In this document: positions 5,481 to 6,399 of the stretch, in pieces | Layout of the letters: each line of letters starts with the position of its first letter | Numbering within the stretch: position 1 is the stretch's first letter | Assembly: GCA_044356865.1 (NCBI GenBank) | Contig: JBIKVN010000196.1 | Coordinates: 1 to 6,399, forward strand | Length of the DNA: 6,399 nucleotides | Origin: JBEIUL01 sp044356865 | GTDB taxonomy: Bacteria > Planctomycetota > Phycisphaerae > Phycisphaerales > SM1A02 | Direction: 5' to 3' | Made by a program: the position numbers and the translations under genes | The notes under the pieces: generated by a model | Databases searched by the model: none | What the model was told of the DNA's origin: nothing | What the model saw: the letters and a program-made list of their open reading frames with translations, nothing else

Positions 5481-6399
5481 GCGCGGAGCGCGACCGCGGC
5501 CGGGTGGTGATCGTCGGCGCCGGCCCCGCCGGGCTCACCGCGTCGTACCTGCTGGCGAAGGCGGGCGTGGCGGTGACGGTCCTGGAGGCCGACCCGACCT
5601 ATGTCGGCGGCATTTCCCGCACCGTCGAGCACCGGAGCGCCGCCGCCGGCGGCGGGCTGTTCCGCTTTGACATCGGCGGGCACCGCTTCTTCTCGAAAAG
5701 CCGCGAGGTCGAGGACCTTTGGGACGAGCTGCTCGGCGACGACATGGTCGATCGCCCGCGGAAGTCGCGAATCCTGTACGGCGGAAAGTTCTATTCGTAC
5801 CCGCTGGTCGCGACGGAAGCCCTGCGGAACCTGGGGCCGTTCGAGACCGCCCGGTGCATCGCGAGCTACGCGGCGGCGCGGGCCCGCCCGATCCGCGATC
5901 CCCGCTCGTTCGAGGACTGGGTCAGCAACCAGTTCGGCACGCGGCTCTACGGGATCTTCTTCAAGACCTATACCGAGAAGGTCTGGGGCATGTCCTGCAC
6001 CGAGATCTCGGCCGACTGGGCCGCCCAGCGGATCAAGGGGCTTTCGCTCTCGACGGCCATCCTGAACGCCCTGAAGCCGAAGCGCGATCCGGCCGACCGC
6101 AAGGCCCAGATCAAGACCCTCATCAACTCGTTCCGCTACCCGCGGCTCGGCCCGGGCATGATGTGGGACGCCGCCGCCCGCAAGACCCGCGAGCTCGGCG
6201 GCGAGGTCCGCCTCGGCTGCCGCGCGACCGGCTTCGCCCACCGCCCCGACGGCTCGTGGCGGGTGTCGTTCACCGGTGCCGACGGCGCGGCCCGGACGAT
6301 CGACGCCGCCCACGTGATCTCGTCGGCCCCGCTCCGCGAGCTGCTGGAGACGCTCGAGCCGGCCCCCGTCGCCGAGGCGACCGCCGCCGCCGGCAAGCT
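5477..6399 (+). CDS. FAD-dependent oxidoreductase, UGM/protoporphyrinogen oxidase-like (3' truncated by window)
   Basis: The first 307 codons are present; the frame is open at the window end. ATG 5477 overlaps the preceding stop as ATGA. RVVIVGAGPAGLTASYLLAKAG (9-30) is a Rossmann FAD-binding motif G-x-G-x-x-G, with E37 at the strand end to bind the adenosine ribose, followed by GGISRT (44-49). FRFDIGGHRFFSKSREVEDLW (62-82), GKFYSYPL (103-110), TYTEKVWGMSCTEISADWAAQRIKGLSL (164-191) and YPRLGPGMMWDAAA (221-234) are the familiar order in NAD(P)/FAD-dependent oxidoreductases found beside glycosyltransferases and related to UDP-galactopyranose mutase and the HemY/amine-oxidase superfamily. The likely role is redox or isomerisation of a sugar or lipid-linked intermediate in polysaccharide synthesis, in the cytoplasm. 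True UDP-galactopyranose mutase is less likely because the full set of its substrate-binding residues is not evident. A seven-residue Ala/Gly segment (55-61) before FRFDIGGHRF looks like a loop insertion. Confidence 0.9.
   Translation, partial: MSAERDRGRVVIVGAGPAGLTASYLLAKAGVAVTVLEADPTYVGGISRTVEHRSAAAGGGLFRFDIGGHRFFSKSREVEDLWDELLGDDMVDRPRKSRILYGGKFYSYPLVATEALRNLGPFETARCIASYAAARARPIRDPRSFEDWVSNQFGTRLYGIFFKTYTEKVWGMSCTEISADWAAQRIKGLSLSTAILNALKPKRDPADRKAQIKTLINSFRYPRLGPGMMWDAAARKTRELGGEVRLGCRATGFAHRPDGSWRVSFTGADGAARTIDAAHVISSAPLRELLETLEPAPVAEATAAAGK

Noticed and set aside
5423..6313. Minus-strand open frame of 296 codons opposite the flavoenzyme
   Set aside because: Low-complexity Ala/Arg/Gly composition. 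The plus strand carries an unmistakable FAD-binding oxidoreductase.

Overview
The window is GC-rich bacterial DNA (roughly two thirds G+C by eye) with every supported gene on the + strand. Nothing fixes the taxon. The strong GC bias, weak or missing Shine-Dalgarno sequences at some starts, and the style of the envelope-polysaccharide genes would fit a planctomycete-like or other environmental Gram-negative bacterium, but that is a weak guess.

Left part (1-1407): the tail of an unidentified gene ends in an ATGA overlap with a gene for a helical protein carrying a HEPN-type R-x4-H motif (RNAVAHG). That gene overlaps, again by ATGA, a second gene for an unrecognised protein whose C-terminal half looks Rossmann/methyltransferase-like. 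The HEPN-like gene is visibly poorer in G+C than the genes to the right.

Middle (1408-2112): about 700 bases with no convincing gene. It holds an exact 15-base direct repeat (1637 and 1969). The second copy is followed 25 bases later by an imperfect copy, an arrangement that resembles an IS481-family terminus without a transposase. It also holds a perfect 8+8 palindrome TGTTCAAC/GTTGAACA with a further half-site downstream, which looks like a regulator operator.

Right part (2113-6399): a polysaccharide or glycoconjugate module. It has a soluble GT2 glycosyltransferase, a second GT2 with C-terminal membrane segments, a multi-pass GT87/DUF2029-type (GT-C) glycosyltransferase, and the 5' part of an FAD-dependent oxidoreductase of the UDP-galactopyranose mutase/protoporphyrinogen oxidase-like type common in such clusters. 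The last three are tightly packed: a 14-base gap with a good ribosome binding site, then an ATGA overlap. A likely division of labour is that cytoplasmic GT2 enzymes build on a lipid carrier, the GT-C enzyme adds sugar from a polyprenyl-phosphate donor on the outer face of the membrane, and the flavoenzyme modifies a sugar or precursor. Both GT2 genes have a strong stem-loop at their start region, which may affect translation.

The most interesting items are the HEPN-like/Rossmann-like coupled pair next to mobile-element debris, the operator-like palindrome in the long gap, and the GAAA-capped hairpin directly before the second GT2 gene.
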